A DNA stretch of 46,192 bases from Candidatus Poribacteria bacterium (GTDB lineage: Bacteria > Poribacteria > WGA-4E > PCPOR2b). The stretch lies in assembly GCA_021295755.1 (NCBI GenBank), contig JAGWBT010000024.1, positions 1 through 46,192 on the forward strand, read 5' to 3'. Below the pieces are notes generated by a model, which was not told the origin of the DNA, made no database searches, and saw only the letters and a list, made by a program, of their open reading frames with translations. A program made the position numbers and the translations under genes. Of this stretch, positions 24,445 through 33,416 are shown piece after piece; position 1 is the first letter of the stretch; each line of letters opens with the position of its first letter.

Positions 24445-25626
24445 TTATTCCTTTCCGTCTGTTGCTCTTATAACGACAATGGTGACATCATCGTCCCGAT
24501 GATCTGTTCCGGTGAAGTCCAAAAGTGCTGTCTCAATGGCCTGGCAAAGTGTTTCAGCGGGTTGGTTGCCGTTTGATTGAAGGAGTGCAGCAAGCCGTTC
24601 TTCACCGTAAAAAGTTTCATCAGACTTCCGTTCCGCTTCGGTGACTCCGTCTGTATAGAGGAGGATTTTATCACCCGGGGCAAAGTGAATCGTTTCTGAT
24701 TCAAAGGTCGCATAATCAAAGGTGCCTAATATCATCCCTCCGACCTCTAGTTGTGCTACTTCTGTTCCTCCATTTTTCAGATGTAACGGATAATTGTGCC
24801 CCGCGCTTGAATAGGTAAAGGTCATCGCTGCTGAATCTAAAATCCCGTAGACCATTGTTGCAAACAGATCCGGATCTGTGTCAATTGCTAGAAGATCATT
24901 GATGCGCTTGAGGACAGCGTCGGGCGAAGTTTCTTCACGGCAGATGAGCCGAAGCGTTGTCCGAATCATTACCATTAATAAGGCTGCGGGGATCCCTTTG
25001 CCACGAACATCGGCGATTGCTATGCCTAAGCGATTACCGTCTAACAGAATGAAATCGTAGAAATCGCCGGACACTGTCATCGAACTTCGCAGGAAGCCAG
25101 CGATATCAAATCCGGGCAGATCCGGTGCTTGTTGGGGTATCAGATTCTGCTGTATCATTGCCGCGGCTTCGAGGTGTGAAGCGAGTTGTTCAATACCTTC
25201 TTCAGTGAACCAGTCTCCCATCGTGCTGATGAGTGGGTTGATATATTTAGTCGGCAGGGTCCGTCCGAGTACAGCTTCAATTCGTGCTGTCAACTCATCA
25301 AGATCAAAAGGTTTAGTGACGTAGTCATCTGCCCCTGCATGTAATCCCTGAACTCTCTCGTGCGTTTGCGCCCGCGCTGTGAGCATGATAACAGGAATGG
25401 TGCGGGTTTGCTCATCTGTTCTCAATTTACCTATGACCTCAAACCCATCCATCACAGGCATCATCAAATCAAGGAGGATGAGATCCGGTGAATAAGCTCT
25501 GGCTTTTTCTAACCCGCTCATTCCATCGTTTGCCGTAATAACGTCGAACCCTTCAGCGGTCAGACTCATTTGGATTAGCTCAAGAATATCAATATCGTCA
25601 TCCACAGCGAGGATTGTCTCAGCCAT
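24445..25626 (-). CDS. Response regulator with C-terminal PP2C-type phosphatase (RsbU-like)
   Basis: 393 aa. The receiver domain (about 1-120) has acidic Asp9 to Asp11 (VDDDID), phosphoacceptor Asp53 (LLDLMMP) and Lys at VTKP. A linker is followed by a SpoIIE-type PP2C phosphatase (about 180-390) with the Mg2+-site motifs SGDFYDFI, IADVRGKGIPAAL and ILLYTDGVTE. It probably dephosphorylates the STAS proteins when phosphorylated by the upstream sensor kinase. Its start overlaps the kinase stop by one base (TAATG). GGGAG is 9 bases upstream. Confidence 0.93.
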   Translation of the reverse strand: MAETILAVDDDIDILELIQMSLTAEGFDVITANDGMSGLEKARAYSPDLILLDLMMPVMDGFEVIGKLRTDEQTRTIPVIMLTARAQTHERVQGLHAGADDYVTKPFDLDELTARIEAVLGRTLPTKYINPLISTMGDWFTEEGIEQLASHLEAAAMIQQNLIPQQAPDLPGFDIAGFLRSSMTVSGDFYDFILLDGNRLGIAIADVRGKGIPAALLMVMIRTTLRLICREETSPDAVLKRINDLLAIDTDPDLFATMVYGILDSAAMTFTYSSAGHNYPLHLKNGGTEVAQLEVGGMILGTFDYATFESETIHFAPGDKILLYTDGVTEAERKSDETFYGEERLAALLQSNGNQPAETLCQAIETALLDFTGTDHRDDDVTIVVIRATDGKE

Positions 25627-27959
25627 TATTTTAACGCTCCCTTACGTTTTGCATTATCATCTTCTCTAACGAGCGGTAACACAAACTGAAAATTGCTCCC
25701 TTTGCCCTGATTCCCATCGTCAATCCACAATTTCCCGCCGTGCGCTTCAATGATACTTTTGCTAATTGATAATCCCAAGCCGGATCCGCCTTGCTGACGT
25801 GTGCTAATGTCACTCAGTTGGTAAAACTTGTCGAATATCTTTTGGCGTTCCTCCGGGGGGATACCGGGTCCTGTATCAATGACTTCAACGTGCAAAAGAT
25901 TCCCATCGGCTTCAACTTTGACGTTTACTTCGCCATTGTTTGGTGTAAACTTGATAGCATTGCCAATCAGGTTTGTAAATACTTGCCCCATCCGCGCTTC
26001 GTCTCCGAGAATGTCGGGAACCGATTCAGGGGCGGTCAGGACTAACCGAATCGATTTTTCATCCGCTTGGGGGCGAATCTCTTCAAGCCGCTGCGTCACA
26101 ATCTCCAAAAGCGAAATCGGTGCCTGATCCATCTGTATCCGACCGGACTCAATTCGGGAAATATCGAGCAGATCGTTGATGAGTGCGGCGAGTCGTTTCG
26201 ATTGCCTTTGGACGCGAGCGAGGCTATTTCGCTGTCTGTCGTTGATTGCACCCGCTTTGCCGTCTAATATGAAGGAAACAAAACCGATGATTGAGGTCAG
26301 TGGTGTACGCAATTCGTGCGAGACAAGCGAGATGAAGTCAGATTTCATCTGATCAATCTCTTTTTCACGGGTAATATCGTCAAACAGGTAGACTGTCCCA
26401 AGGATCAGTCCGTTTTCGTCAAGGAATGGGCTGGCAATAATACGCAGCACCAGCTTCTCATCGTAACGAGCCAACGTAACCTCGGATATAAGGTTTAGCC
26501 CCTCGTTCTTTGAGGGAATTTGATCTGTCGGTTTATGCTGAAGAATTTGGCGTTGGTCCTCTTCAAAGATGTTAATCAGTTCATCGTTCTGGATAATCTC
26601 GGTAATATCCTTATCAATGCTATCTGGATTGAGATTGAGTAGACGTTCAGCGGCGGGATTAATATGGAGCACTCGGTTGCTCGAATCTACAAGGATTAAA
26701 CCTTCGGCGATGCTATTGACGATAGCAGTCATCTTCTTTTCTTCCGCCGTCAATTTTTCGACTGCACTTTTGAGATTCCACCGCATCGAATTAAACTCTT
26801 CTGCTAGAATGCTGACTTCGTTGCTACCGGTGACCGGAATTTCCTGATCGAATTCTCCACGACCGATCGCGCGTGCTGCCCCTGTGACTTGCCGAATCGG
26901 TCTTACAATACGTTGGGAAACAACGAGGGCAATCGCAATGACGACCAAACAGGAGATCAGCGTGAACCGCAGGACACTCTTTGTGAATTCTGTTACTCCT
27001 TTGAAAGCCAATGAGGTGGGTAGCGATACCAGCACCCTCCAATCGGTAAAGTTTTGTCCCCTAGGTTGCAAACTCAGCCGCCTCCGGTTGGTAAAGTTTT
27101 GTCGCTCATCAGCCCTTGGTCCCCATGATTTTGTGCGTGCCCAGCCAGAGATTCTTTGTTCCCCGCGTGCATTGGTTTCCCCCTTCATATCAGATCCATG
27201 GTATTCAGTGCCCGCATTAATTGCGTTCATTGCAGCTTCAGTCATTTCAATACGCGCCGAGAAGTGGTGTCCGCTTTCCGGTGGAGCGCAGATAATCCGT
27301 CCGTGCTTATCAAAGAGGCAGATTTCTAACCCCTCTTTTTTAGAATCAGCTATCTCTGCGAGTTTCGGAAGAGGGATCACAACTCTCAAAATGCCGGCCG
27401 CTTTCGACTCGGAAGGGGGGGCCGGAATTGGCACAGCGATCGGCAAAAAAGGCTGCTGCGTTTCGGTATCATATTGGACATCACCAATCAATTCATAGCC
27501 GAGGCCGTTATTATAAGCCTTGTGCCACCACGGCTCATCTATTTTGTGGAAGAGTAATCGCTTATCAGTGGCGAAGATCACCTGCTGATTCCGGTTGGTC
27601 ATAATGATTTGACCATTTTCGCCGACGCGCCTTTCAAGATATGTAACACTGTTCAACAAGGCTTCGTATGCACTCTGTAGGGAGGATGGATTGTTATCAT
27701 TATTAGTGGAGGCAACTTTCTGGCTGATGTTTCGCAGTGAAAACCGTCGAAGCGAATGCAGCTGCTCATTAATCACACGGTCTGCCTGATCTAGGCTATA
27801 TTGAGCTTGTTCAACGAGGGTTCTTCTAATTGTACTTGTCAACCCACGTATCCCAGCCTGGTGTGTCCAAAGAGCGACGATAAGCAAGGGGATAAGCGAT
27901 ACCAGTAGAAAGAGGAGAACGAGTTGCCAACGCAATCCCATTCTAAGACGTAGGCGCAT
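25626..27959 (-). CDS. Membrane sensor histidine kinase (Cache-HAMP-PAS-HisKA-HATPase)
   Basis: 777 aa. The first transmembrane helix is at about 12-32 and the second at about 338-356; between them is a periplasmic Cache-like sensor. After HAMP (RIVRPIRQVTGAARAIGRGE) comes a PAS domain (about 405-525). HisKA has the phosphoacceptor His548 in SHELRTPLTS, and the ATPase shows NLIGNAIKF, DTGPGIPPEE and GGSGLGLSIS. It likely phosphorylates the REC-PP2C protein encoded next. An in-frame insert with two QNFT motifs (27046-27104) sits at the end of the sensor region. Another STAS gene stops 12 bases before its start. Confidence 0.92.
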   Translation of the reverse strand: MRLRLRMGLRWQLVLLFLLVSLIPLLIVALWTHQAGIRGLTSTIRRTLVEQAQYSLDQADRVINEQLHSLRRFSLRNISQKVASTNNDNNPSSLQSAYEALLNSVTYLERRVGENGQIIMTNRNQQVIFATDKRLLFHKIDEPWWHKAYNNGLGYELIGDVQYDTETQQPFLPIAVPIPAPPSESKAAGILRVVIPLPKLAEIADSKKEGLEICLFDKHGRIICAPPESGHHFSARIEMTEAAMNAINAGTEYHGSDMKGETNARGEQRISGWARTKSWGPRADERQNFTNRRRLSLQPRGQNFTDWRVLVSLPTSLAFKGVTEFTKSVLRFTLISCLVVIAIALVVSQRIVRPIRQVTGAARAIGRGEFDQEIPVTGSNEVSILAEEFNSMRWNLKSAVEKLTAEEKKMTAIVNSIAEGLILVDSSNRVLHINPAAERLLNLNPDSIDKDITEIIQNDELINIFEEDQRQILQHKPTDQIPSKNEGLNLISEVTLARYDEKLVLRIIASPFLDENGLILGTVYLFDDITREKEIDQMKSDFISLVSHELRTPLTSIIGFVSFILDGKAGAINDRQRNSLARVQRQSKRLAALINDLLDISRIESGRIQMDQAPISLLEIVTQRLEEIRPQADEKSIRLVLTAPESVPDILGDEARMGQVFTNLIGNAIKFTPNNGEVNVKVEADGNLLHVEVIDTGPGIPPEERQKIFDKFYQLSDISTRQQGGSGLGLSISKSIIEAHGGKLWIDDGNQGKGSNFQFVLPLVREDDNAKRKGALK
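27046..27104 (-). repeat. Small in-frame repeat insert inside the histidine kinase gene
   Basis: The 14-base word GGTAAAGTTTTGTC occurs twice, at about 27046 and 27090. Translated on the gene strand it gives QNFTNRRR and then QNFTDWRV, 15 codons apart. It resembles short repeat units that insert in frame in coding sequence. Without it the sensor domain would run straight from SWG to DWRVLVSLP. Confidence 0.5.
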
Positions 27960-27971
27960 GATAAGTCTCTG

Positions 27972-28310
27972 CTATGAGCCAAGGGCGCTCGTTGCCGATT
28001 CTTCATCCGAATAAACTTCAAGAATCGTGTTAAGTCGTGTAACCTGCAAGACGTTGATAACAGCGTGTTGTGGATTGAGTAAGACCAGTTTCTCATCCAT
28101 CTTCTTGAGGAACTGCAAGGTCGCGATAATTATCCCTAGTGCAGTACTGTCTAACAGAGGCACATTCGCCATGTCCAAGACCAAACCACCTCTGCTCTGC
28201 TCAATCTGTTTATCCATTTCACGTTTGAGCGCGTTGGCGGCGCCCCCTATGATTTTCCCATCAATTCGGATAACTGGAACATTATTATGACTCATTGATG
28301 TTTCAAACAT
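27972..28310 (-). CDS. STAS-domain anti-sigma factor antagonist
   Basis: 112-aa STAS domain with the phosphosite segment VPLLDSTALGIIIAT (Ser near residue 56). It differs from the STAS protein at 23537, so the module has two non-identical antagonists. ATG 28310 was chosen because AAGGAG lies 8 bases upstream. It begins directly after the rsmG stop, suggesting cotranscription or at least a shared region. It is followed by the sensor kinase after a 12-base gap. Confidence 0.9.
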   Translation of the reverse strand: MFETSMSHNNVPVIRIDGKIIGGAANALKREMDKQIEQSRGGLVLDMANVPLLDSTALGIIIATLQFLKKMDEKLVLLNPQHAVINVLQVTRLNTILEVYSDEESATSALGS

Positions 28311-29009
28311 CTAAAAAACTCCTTGTCGTATGGCAACGTAAGTCCGATTTAGCTTAGGGATATGACTATTGACAATAGATTGATCCCTACTACCTAGTGA
28401 TTGTAATTTGGAGGTTGCCTGCTGAATTTCATGCTGCACATCAGGGGACTTATAAGCAACCCACGTTCCATTCGGCTTCAATAGCGGAAGACAGTAAGCC
28501 GCTGAGTCCTCTATAGAAGCGACATAACGGGTCAAGACCCAATCGTAAGCAGTTATGTGCTGACCGTTTGTGATACATTCTTCGGCCCGTTGGGTGACGA
28601 TACGGGGATTCTCCCACGAGCTAGAAGCATTTGATTGGCAGTTCCGGCTCAGTTGAGAGATAAGGAACCGCAGAAAACTTGCCTTCTTTGATGAGGGTTC
28701 AACTAGCACTAACTTAATGTCAGGGATATAGATTTTAATCGGTAATCCTGGAAAGCCTGCCCCCGTCCCAATATCGACTACTGAATCTCCGGGTTTGATG
28801 TCAAAACATTGTAACACACTTAGAGAATCAAGGAAATGCTTTATAATGATTTCTCGATCCGTCCGAATCGAGGTCAAGTTCATCCGTGAGCTCCAGCGTT
28901 TCAGTTCACGCCAATAAGTGACAAACTGATCAACTTGCGCTGGTTCCAACGGAAAACCGTGTTGAAAAAATACTTGCTCTAGCTCTGATCGAAATTGGCT
29001 AGATATCAT
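28311..29009 (-). CDS. rsmG: 16S rRNA m7G527 methyltransferase RsmG
   Basis: 232-aa SAM-dependent rRNA methyltransferase (GidB). Motif I VVDIGTGAGFPGLPI is about residues 77-91, and NLTSIRTDREIIIKHFLDSL precedes it as in all RsmG proteins. Other family features are LVEPSSKKASFL and a later RYVA segment. It modifies G527 of 16S rRNA. Its start overlaps the end of the HicB-like gene by 11 bases. Together with mnmG it keeps the classical gidA-gidB order. Confidence 0.93.
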   Translation of the reverse strand: MISSQFRSELEQVFFQHGFPLEPAQVDQFVTYWRELKRWSSRMNLTSIRTDREIIIKHFLDSLSVLQCFDIKPGDSVVDIGTGAGFPGLPIKIYIPDIKLVLVEPSSKKASFLRFLISQLSRNCQSNASSSWENPRIVTQRAEECITNGQHITAYDWVLTRYVASIEDSAAYCLPLLKPNGTWVAYKSPDVQHEIQQATSKLQSLGSRDQSIVNSHIPKLNRTYVAIRQGVF

Positions 29010-29187
29010 AAAGTCGCGTATTCACCTCTTTCGGAGAAGCACACTCAAAAAATAACTCCAAGGCTTCGCGCAGATTTTCTCGCGCTTGTTCGATGGTTTC
29101 GCCTTGACTTGCAATATCTAGTTCTGGACACAATGATACATATCCATTTCCTTCACGTTCAATGATTGCTGTTAATTGGCGGGTCAC
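28999..29187 (-). CDS. hicB: HicB-like protein, solitary
   Basis: 62-aa partial RNase-H-fold domain of the HicB antitoxin family: TAIIEREGNGYVSLCPELDI then ASQGETIEQARENLREALEL. There is no DNA-binding domain and no HicA toxin in the 66 bases upstream or downstream. Start is GTG 29187 with AGGAG 6 bases before. It sits between mnmG and rsmG and overlaps the rsmG start by 11 bases, so it is likely cotranscribed. It may be an orphan HicB or a regulator with another role. Confidence 0.8.
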   Translation of the reverse strand: MTRQLTAIIEREGNGYVSLCPELDIASQGETIEQARENLREALELFFECASPKEVNTRLYDI

Positions 29188-29253
29188 TAAAAACTCCTAG
29201 CATTTATCGGGTGCAAAATGAGTAAAGCTGCGCTTCAATGATCGTCTTACGCA

Positions 29254-31143
29254 TCATGCCTGTGGAGGCATCTGTCGCTTATACTGCTCGACCCAGACCA
29301 TAAGTATCGAAATATCCGCAGGCGAAACACCGGGAATACGCGACGCTTGTCCAACAGAGATTGGACGAATCTTTGCGAGTTGTTCACACGCCTCTGTTTT
29401 TAGGCTGCGCACGGAGGCATAATCAAAATCATCCGGAATCCGAAAGTGCTCCATCTTTTTAAACTGTTGAATCTGCGTAGTTTGACGATCAATGTATCCC
29501 TCATACTTGATCTGAATTTCGATCTGTTCCTCCACGACTTCGGGCAACGGTTGGGGCGGCGGTTCAAGCTGCTTGATTTGCTCATAATGGATTTCTGGAC
29601 GTTTGAGCAGTTCTGCCAATGAAGTTGGTTGACCGATTTCGCTAATTCCAACCGATTTCAAGCGAGTTTGTGTGTCAAGTGATGGTTTCAACCGCGTCTG
29701 TTCTAGACGGTTCTTTTCCTCCTCCACCCGTTTCCGCTTTATCTGGAACCGCTCATAGGTGTCAGTCTCAACTAAGTCGATCTGACGTCCCATCTCCGTC
29801 AATCGTAGATCTGCATTATCCTCACGCAGCTCTAGCCGATACTCCGCGCGCGAAGTGAACATCCGATACGGTTCTCGGATATCCTTGGTTACGAGGTCAT
29901 CAATGAGGACGCCGATGTATGCTTGGGAACGGTCAAGAATGAGTGCTCCCTTACTACGCACCTTCAAAGCGGCATTTATCCCAGCTATCAATCCTTGTGC
30001 GGCGGCTTCCTCGTAGCCGGTGGTGCCGTTGAGTTGCCCTGCAAAGTAGAGGTTCTCCACCCGCTTGGTTTCGAGGGTTGGATAGAGCTGTGTCGCCGGG
30101 GCAAAATCGTACTCCACAGCATAGGCGAAGCGCATAATCTCAGCGTTCTCCAGACCCTTGATGCTGTGCACCATATCCACCTGAACATCCTCCGGCAGAC
30201 TTGCGGAAATACCATTAAGGTAGATTTCGTCTGTATCTCTGCCCTCCGGTTCGACGAAGACCTGATGCCGATCCTTGTCAGCAAAGCGAACAACTTTGTC
30301 CTCAATAGATGGGCAGTATCGGGGACCAATGGCGGTTATTCTGCCGCTGTACATGGCGGACCTATGGAGGTTATCACGAATAATCTGATGCGTTTTTTCA
30401 TTTGTGTATGTTAGGTGACACGGCATTTGCGACTGCGTGATTTGTTCCGTTGAGAATGAAAACGGGCGCGGCTGTGCATCGCCGGGTTGAAGTTCCATCG
30501 CATCAAAATTCACGGTATGTGCATTGACGCGAGGCGGCGTGCCGGTTTTCAGACGACCAATTTCAAATCCGAGGTTCAGAAAACTATCCGATAGTTTTTC
30601 AGCTGACGACTCTCCTGCCCGCCCAGCACTGTAGGATACATCGCCGAGATGCACTAAGCCCTTAAGAAATGTGCCCGTTGTCAAGATGACTGTCTTGGCG
30701 AGGTAGGCGGTTTGGGTGTGTCCCAATATACCGATACACTCACCGTTTTCGGTCAGCAGCTCATCAACTAGCAGCTGCTTGATATCGAGACGGGGCTGCC
30801 GCTCTAGGACGCGCTTCATCTCAGACTGGTACGCATACTTGTCCGCCTGCGCACGGCTTGAACGGACTGCCGGCCCTTTCTTTGTGTTCAGTTGACGAAA
30901 TTGGATGCCCGTTTTATCAATGTTCTTTGCCATCTCGCCGCCGAGTGCGTCAATCTCCTTGACGAGATGCCCTTTTGCAAGCCCACCGATTGCTGGGTTG
31001 CAGGACATCTTTGCGATGGTGTCAAGGTTGATTGTGACGATCAACGTCTCGCAGCCCATCCGTGCTGCGGCAAGCGCAGCTTCGCAACCAGCATGGCCCG
31101 CGCCAACAACAAGAACATCGTATTGTTTATGATAGGTATTCAC
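29254..31143 (-). CDS. mnmG: tRNA uridine 5-carboxymethylaminomethyl modification enzyme MnmG
   Basis: 629-aa FAD protein (GidA) that, with MnmE, makes cmnm5U at the wobble position of some tRNAs. The FAD loop [19 protein letters not shown] is at about residues 12-30. Family segments [31 protein letters not shown] and GRAGESSAE follow. The C-terminal helical domain carries [10 protein letters not shown]. Length is normal. Start is GTG 31143 with only a weak upstream signal. The partner mnmE is not in the window. Confidence 0.95.
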   Translation of the reverse strand: MNTYHKQYDVLVVGAGHAGCEAALAAARMGCETLIVTINLDTIAKMSCNPAIGGLAKGHLVKEIDALGGEMAKNIDKTGIQFRQLNTKKGPAVRSSRAQADKYAYQSEMKRVLERQPRLDIKQLLVDELLTENGECIGILGHTQTAYLAKTVILTTGTFLKGLVHLGDVSYSAGRAGESSAEKLSDSFLNLGFEIGRLKTGTPPRVNAHTVNFDAMELQPGDAQPRPFSFSTEQITQSQMPCHLTYTNEKTHQIIRDNLHRSAMYSGRITAIGPRYCPSIEDKVVRFADKDRHQVFVEPEGRDTDEIYLNGISASLPEDVQVDMVHSIKGLENAEIMRFAYAVEYDFAPATQLYPTLETKRVENLYFAGQLNGTTGYEEAAAQGLIAGINAALKVRSKGALILDRSQAYIGVLIDDLVTKDIREPYRMFTSRAEYRLELREDNADLRLTEMGRQIDLVETDTYERFQIKRKRVEEEKNRLEQTRLKPSLDTQTRLKSVGISEIGQPTSLAELLKRPEIHYEQIKQLEPPPQPLPEVVEEQIEIQIKYEGYIDRQTTQIQQFKKMEHFRIPDDFDYASVRSLKTEACEQLAKIRPISVGQASRIPGVSPADISILMVWVEQYKRQMPPQA

Positions 31144-31248
31144 TGTTAAGTCACTCGATTTCGTTGGTTCTAATCCTGTAAGAAAAACAGAACTTTTGCT
31201 ATTACGAATTATTACTTCTTAATAAGAGGGGACACGCCTCCGATTCCA

Positions 31249-32241
31249 TCAAAGCCCCGAATAGATTATATCTAGCACCAACCGCCCAACAATTTCCAAG
31301 CTTTCTGCGCTACATTTGTCAGGGGTATCTTCCACTGTGTGCCAATGTGGGTAGTCGAAATCAATGATATCGATTGTTGGGACACCTGATTGAATGAGTG
31401 GCAAGTGATCATCCATAATTGCAGGTCCCAATCGGCGTTGAAACGCCGGCAACCCCAATTCTTCAGCCCGTCGCCAAATGGCTTCCGTCAAGTCTCGTGC
31501 TGCATTCCACGAATACCGTTCCATCGGCAAGTCTAGCGTCCGGTCACCAACCATATCTAACAAGATACCAAAATCCGCCTTCCAGCCATCCATGTTCTGG
31601 GCAAAGTGCGTCGAACCGAGGAACATAGTGGAAACCGTTCTGCCGTAATCTTCGCCATCAAACAGGACGATAATCACTGGCGTTGGAGGTGGTTTAGATT
31701 TCAAAACCCGTGCGACCTCCAACAGAACCGCTACGCCCGAAGCACCGTCATTTGCACCGAGAATTGGCGTGTTCCGGTTCGCTGAATCTGGATCCCGATC
31801 TGCGAATGGACGTGTGTCCCAATGCGCTGCGAGGAGCATCTTCCCACTTGAATCTTCCCCGAAGCGCGCCAGGATATTATTCATCTGAATCGTTCTATCT
31901 TGATGCTGAAACTCAAAAGGTTGAAACACGACCTCGTCGGCATATTTTTTGAGTTCTGTAAATAGATATGCCCCTGTTTCTTGGTGAACGGTTGTCCCCG
32001 GCACTCGCGGACCAAACTCACACTGTTTTTCTAAGTAGGCAAAAGCACGTTTGGCATTGAAAGTATCATCGCTAAAGGTTTCCTCTACTAACGCCGGCGA
32101 AGGTGAATTGACATCGGGTTCAGCATGTGTATAAACCAATAACTCATCCGAACCGAAAAACATTATGCCTAGCAAGCTCCACCAGCAGAACCAAAACGTC
32201 AGTTTACGAGGCATGCGATTCATCATCTGTTTTAGGCTCAA
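31249..32241 (-). CDS. M28-family zinc enzyme, glutaminyl-cyclase-like, exported
   Basis: 330 aa with an N-terminal hydrophobic helix (about 13-32). The M28 zinc-site elements are AAHWDTRPFAD (His), GANDGASGVAV (bridging Asp), LFDGEDYG (Glu), LLDMVGD (Asp) and DYPHWHTVEDT (His). The pattern AHWDTRP and PHWHTVEDT is closest to glutaminyl-peptide cyclotransferases, though an aminopeptidase role is possible. Its start overlaps the recR stop by 4 bases; TTG 32241 is used here because AAGGA lies 11 bases upstream, with ATG 32226 and 32214 as alternatives. It is the last gene of the dnaX-ybaB-recR block. Confidence 0.82.
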   Translation of the reverse strand: MSLKQMMNRMPRKLTFWFCWWSLLGIMFFGSDELLVYTHAEPDVNSPSPALVEETFSDDTFNAKRAFAYLEKQCEFGPRVPGTTVHQETGAYLFTELKKYADEVVFQPFEFQHQDRTIQMNNILARFGEDSSGKMLLAAHWDTRPFADRDPDSANRNTPILGANDGASGVAVLLEVARVLKSKPPPTPVIIVLFDGEDYGRTVSTMFLGSTHFAQNMDGWKADFGILLDMVGDRTLDLPMERYSWNAARDLTEAIWRRAEELGLPAFQRRLGPAIMDDHLPLIQSGVPTIDIIDFDYPHWHTVEDTPDKCSAESLEIVGRLVLDIIYSGL

Positions 32242-32837
32242 ATACGCCGGCGTCCTTCCAAAGCTTTAGCGAGCGTCACTGCGTCTATATACTCAAGATC
32301 ACCGCCGACCGGAATACCGTAAGCAATTCGAGTGGTGGTAATCTCAAGGTTTTCGAGTTGTTTTGTCAAATAGAGCGCAGTTGCCTGACCTTCGGTGGTG
32401 TAATTTGTTGCAAGGATGACCTCTTTTATATCCTCGCTGCGGATTCGCTCAAAAAGTTGGTCAATCCTGAGATCTTGTGGCCCTACACCGTCCAACGGCG
32501 ATAGAACACCCATGAGCGTGTGGTATAAACCCTTATACTCCTGCGTACGCTCAATTGCTAAAAGATCGTCTGGCTCTTCGATAACACAAATCGTTTGGCG
32601 ATCACGTCTAGTATCCGTACAGATATAGCATGGCTGCTGATCTGTGATATTTCCACAGACCGAGCAGTAATCCAGATGAGTCTTTACCTCGGAGAGTGCT
32701 TGTGCTAGTTTAGTCGTGTCAGATTCGGGCATTTTTAACATAAAAAATGCTAAACGTTGCGCCGTTTTGGCACCGATTGTAGGTAGCTTTTGCAACTCGT
32801 TGATAAGACGTGCTAGCGGTTCAGGATAATGGAGCAT
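32238..32837 (-). CDS. recR: Recombination protein RecR
   Basis: 199-aa RecFOR-pathway protein. The helix-hairpin-helix region (RLINELQKLPTIGAKTAQRL) is followed by a C4 zinc finger (CSVCGNITDQQPCYIC, about 57-72). The Toprim domain begins at TICVIEEPDDLLAIERT. It acts with RecF and RecO at DNA gaps. The order dnaX-ybaB-recR is widely conserved. No clear ribosome-binding site is seen before ATG 32837. Confidence 0.95.
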   Translation of the reverse strand: MLHYPEPLARLINELQKLPTIGAKTAQRLAFFMLKMPESDTTKLAQALSEVKTHLDYCSVCGNITDQQPCYICTDTRRDRQTICVIEEPDDLLAIERTQEYKGLYHTLMGVLSPLDGVGPQDLRIDQLFERIRSEDIKEVILATNYTTEGQATALYLTKQLENLEITTTRIAYGIPVGGDLEYIDAVTLAKALEGRRRI

Positions 32838-32982
32838 ACTGAGTTTTGGTTCCGGTATGCTGCGCCAGAGAAATCCAGTTCTTATCGTGGAAGATTATGG
32901 ATTTTGGATTGGCGATTGATATAAAAATAGTCATTCACCGATGCGTTCCAACGCACAGGCCAAAATCTATTGCCCGCAGTCT

Positions 32983-33291
32983 TCACATCAGTCCCGGAAT
33001 TTTAACGCCTCCCGTCAATTTGCTCATCTCTTGCGTCATCAATTCTTGCGCTTGATGCCGCGCTTCATTGACTGCGGCAACGATGAGGTCTTCGAGCATT
33101 TCGATATCATCTGGATCAACGACGTCTGGTGAGATTGTGAGCGACATGAGTTCCTGTTGACCATTGACAACGGCTGTTACCATGCCTCCGCCAACGGTCG
33201 CTTCAACAGTGCGGGTGGCAAGCTCTTCTTGAATGTCAAGCATGCGCTTTTGCATCTGTTGCGCTTGTTTCATCAGATTATTCATATTCAT
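32983..33291 (-). CDS. ybaB: YbaB/EbfC-family nucleoid-associated protein
   Basis: 102-aa DNA-binding protein with the family opening MNMNNLMKQAQQMQKRM, a central VEATVGGGMVTAVVNG strand region and the typical IEMLEDLIVAAVNEA helix. It binds duplex DNA as a dimer. Its place between dnaX and recR is a widely conserved synteny. GAGG is 8 bases before ATG. Confidence 0.95.
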   Translation of the reverse strand: MNMNNLMKQAQQMQKRMLDIQEELATRTVEATVGGGMVTAVVNGQQELMSLTISPDVVDPDDIEMLEDLIVAAVNEARHQAQELMTQEMSKLTGGVKIPGLM

Positions 33292-33416
33292 TGGACTGAC
33301 CTCTTGTAGATCGTGTTAAATAGTTATAGTCTGAGATTCTAATTAAGTATCGGACACACTTTGTCCGTTTAGAAGTTCATTTTCGGAGTGATAGTGACCA
33401 TGTCCTCCAACAAACG

